Assembly (NCBI GenBank): GCA_026874595.1
Contig: CM049317.1
Span: 63,587,118 to 63,651,117, forward strand
Length of the DNA stretch: 64,000 bases
Direction of reading: 5' to 3'
Origin: Sipunculus nudus
Lineage: Eukaryota > Annelida > Sipuncula > Golfingiida > Sipunculidae
Made by a program: the position numbers and the translations under genes. Below, piece after piece: positions 61,841-64,000 of this stretch (its first letter is position 1; each line of letters starts with the position of its first letter). The notes under the pieces are model-generated. The model saw nothing but the letters and a program-made list of their open reading frames with translations, made no database searches and had not been told where the DNA came from.

Positions 61841-62154
61841 CTCATGTCTATTCTGTCATAATTCAAAATTGGGTTAAAGACACTTTTGGGAACACACAAA
61901 AGCACCCCTTAATTCCGATTCTATATTTCTTTATTCAGAGTTGTGAACAAAAAACACTTTTAACTTGTACTTTTTATTCATTTTCGTGTATGTGTCACTT
62001 AATACAAACATAACCTTAGAGCCTAAGGTAACCGAATATACCTTGTTTTAATTAATGGGGAAACACTCTAACCGTTCAGGTTCAATTTTATTCGCTTTGA
62101 CATTGACAATTACATTGAAAATGACCTATAAAGTAATGCAGTGTCTACAAATAT

Positions 62155-62360
62155 TGAAAAAAAAAATCAACCTTAGCTGGCCCATTTTCCGGTTTGACTT
62201 TGGAAATGACCTAGAAAGTTAAAATTTAAGGTGGCTCCACTCACACTTTTTTCTTACTCTATGACTGCCTGATTTAGCATGGATGCCTGTTATTAACAAG
62301 CAATGTCATCTTAACTGAAAAAAAAAATTAACTTTGGCTGGCCCACTTTTATAAAAAAAA
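62155..62360. repeat. Short imperfect duplication with TGGCTGGCCCA words
   Basis: Poly-A is followed by TCAACCTTAGCTGGCCCATT (62166) and again by TTAACTTTGGCTGGCCCACT (62328), about 160 bp apart. It is non-coding. Confidence 0.5.
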
Positions 62361-63267
62361 AATTAAAATTCTGAAAACTGTCTACTAATGAATTTTGTTC
62401 CAAGCACAATATGTAGTGGCTCAAGTTTTACCAATAATAAAAATACATCCCGAATGATCTGTTTTTCGTTTTAAATATCATGCGTGATTATTTTGTTGTA
62501 CAAATAAAAAGCTGAATTAAAAAATAGTAGAATTTTATTTATTGTATTACACAGTATAATATATTATATAAGTACCATATATAACAATATGTCGGAAATC
62601 TCAATGTTCAATTATTTCTTATTTAAATATTTGGTTATCGGCAGTAGTCATGTAAACTGTTGAAGATCAGTTGTAATCACATTTGTATATTTGATCTGTA
62701 TCTTAGATACAACCATTGTTGGCGCAGTCAAATGCTAGTGGCACTCTCACAACGTGACGTCTAAATCTTTGCTCCATAGCAACGAGTCCATAAATGAGTA
62801 ATTAAACCCAATGCACTGAATACAGCGGAGACAAATTCAGGGACTTGTTTGAGCGCACTCTGTGATCCAGCCTTAACACGTGATCAGGACGTGCCGATTT
62901 CTCCTATCGTTACATAATCGATACAATTTTCCTTCCTTTACTTGTGGGGCTCACTAACGCCCGGGGGGTGTTAAATGACATCGCAAATAAGAGATAAAAG
63001 CACAAGTAATTAACTTATTTACTTCTCACTTGTTATACATATCTTGCGGAAGGAGGGAAACCACCAAGCCTGCGAGTTTAGGAGCAATGTGTTGACTGTG
63101 CAATTGCCTGTTATAGACTAAACGTTCAACTATTTTCCTTACATTAGCATCTGTAACTAAATTTAGAAACTTTCATCGAGCAAAACTGAGCAGAAATCAA
63201 CAATTTTTCCGTCCTCCAACTAATTTCTCCGGGAAGACGTGGAGTTGCTAAGGGAGCGCGTGTATGA

Positions 63268-63396
63268 TGACGTAGGATCTAGCCTGGAGCTAGCGACAGT
63301 CCTTGTGGCTGTTTAATTGGCGGGGAAGCGGTGCCCTCTTGGCAAATCAGAAGTCGCAAAACTCCCACACCCGATGACATCACTGTTAATATAAAT
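63268..63396 (+). promoter_or_regulatory. Putative neuropeptide gene promoter
   Basis: A TATAAAT box at 63390-63396 lies 58 bp before the chosen start codon. CRE-like words TGACGTA (63268-63274) and TGACATCA (63375-63382) precede it. Farther up lie TGACGT (62755-62760) and an X-box-like CCATAGCAAC (62773-62782). Function is inferred from spacing and motif only. Confidence 0.4.
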
Positions 63397-63453
63397 GTAA
63401 CAGTAGTGTACTGGTTTAGTCAGTTCGATTCAGAAACGCAAACCGGTGTCAGC

Positions 63454-63763
63454 ATGTCTTCTGCATTCCGTTTACTATGTGCCTGGCTGTTCGCAGTGGT
63501 TCTGCTCCATGCCCAGTTAACAGAAGGTTTCTTTTATACAGGCAACAAAGGAACAAAAGTGCCCAGACTTGGCAGACGGTCACATCCCAACCCGGCGTGG
63601 CTACAGCAGGACGCGGCGGTCCCCGCGGAGAACGGTGACGTCGATCCACTTCACACTTTTCATTTATTACAAAGACTTAAACTGATGATCAGTTCCATGA
63701 ACAGAGAAGACAAACTTCTTCTCAGTTATCTACTGGCTGGAAGAAAGGCTCCTAAATGGACGG
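63454..63763 (+). CDS. Neuropeptide precursor, first coding exon (PRL-amide, ETH-like)
   Basis: 103 codons plus one base lead into a strong donor (ACGG|GTAAGT), phase 1. The gene continues beyond the window. Residues 1-25 are a classical signal peptide (hydrophobic LLCAWLFAVVLLHA). Directly after it comes GFFYTGNKGTKVPRLGRR: a peptide ending in PRL, then Gly as amide donor and a dibasic RR cleavage site. A second Gly-Arg-Lys site (96-98) follows a helical stretch with TFHLLQRLKLM and EDKLLLSYLLA, so a second amidated product is possible. An ATG at 63331 is in frame, but it lies upstream of the TATA-like box and hides the signal peptide, so 63454 is chosen. The order signal peptide, GFF...VPRL-G-basic-basic resembles arthropod ecdysis-triggering hormone precursors. 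PRX-amide families such as pyrokinin/neuromedin U or SCP are alternatives. The family assignment is inference; that it is a secreted peptide precursor is well supported. Confidence 0.75.
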
Positions 63764-63805
63764 GTAAGTCAAATTTATATACATAGTTTTGCGTTACTTA
63801 CATCA

Positions 63806-63969
63806 TTACTACTTCTACTGGTAAAAAGCTACTATTGTTACTACTACTACAGCAACTTCAACCACTATTACTACTATTACTACTGCTGCAACTACTGCAA
63901 CTACTACAACAACTACAACTGATAATAATAATAATAATAATAATAATCATCATCATCATCATCATCATA
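63806..63969. repeat. ACT/AAT/ATC trinucleotide microsatellite
   Basis: Imperfect (ACT)n, then (AAT)n, then (CAT)n lie in the first intron of the neuropeptide gene, just beyond the donor site. Confidence 0.9.
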
Positions 63970-64000
63970 ATTTATAGCTAGTTACAAACAACGTATTAAA

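Noticed and set aside
63331-63453. Upstream in-frame start for the neuropeptide precursor
   Set aside because: It would bury the signal peptide, and it lies upstream of the TATA-like box at 63390.

Overview
This is AT-rich animal nuclear DNA, most likely from a lophotrochozoan and probably a bivalve mollusc. The support is intron-split genes with GT/AG junctions, abundant (TA)n and poly-G/poly-C tracts, tRNA-derived SINEs, decayed retroelements, and ~355-bp 'GGCGCCACC' repeats of a kind I associate with bivalve genomes. The phylum is inferred from sequence style and is not proven. All calls were made by reading the sequence; no searches were run.

Layout. (1) 1-3.2 kb is repeat-bearing intergenic DNA with a SINE copy and a MITE. 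(2) 3.2-10.6 kb holds the best gene: a 7-exon plus-strand gene for a type I membrane C-type-lectin-domain protein of 359 residues, with every splice phase consistent and a YAEI motif in its tail. (3) 12.5-13.1 kb is a Ty3/gypsy reverse-transcriptase relic. (4) 13.5-14.5 kb is an intact minus-strand single-exon gene for a membrane-anchored SAM-dependent methyltransferase. (5) 17.6-23.3 kb is a transposon graveyard: a non-LTR RT tail, a minus-strand Ty3/gypsy integrase, and a nearly full-length but broken DIRS-type element with gag, RT, RNase H and tyrosine recombinase. (6) 24-28.6 kb has a ~1-kb dispersed repeat in two copies, the second lodged in a ~150-bp tandem array. (7) 29.9-34.2 kb has a candidate internal exon and a candidate terminal exon followed by a poly(A) signal. 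(8) 34.2-36.6 kb, 43.3-46.4 kb and 48.1-49.7 kb are inverted-repeat elements. Two of them are clear foldback-type elements with exact target-site duplications. (9) 53-58 kb holds an LTR-like repeat, a pogo-like end and a ~355-bp tandem array. (10) 63.4 kb to the window end starts a neuropeptide precursor gene whose first peptide ends PRL-Gly-Arg-Arg and resembles arthropod ecdysis-triggering hormone. It continues past the window.

The genes share no operon-like logic. The most interesting items are the lectin-like receptor with a predicted SH2-docking tail, the PRL-amide precursor, and the two foldback transposons.
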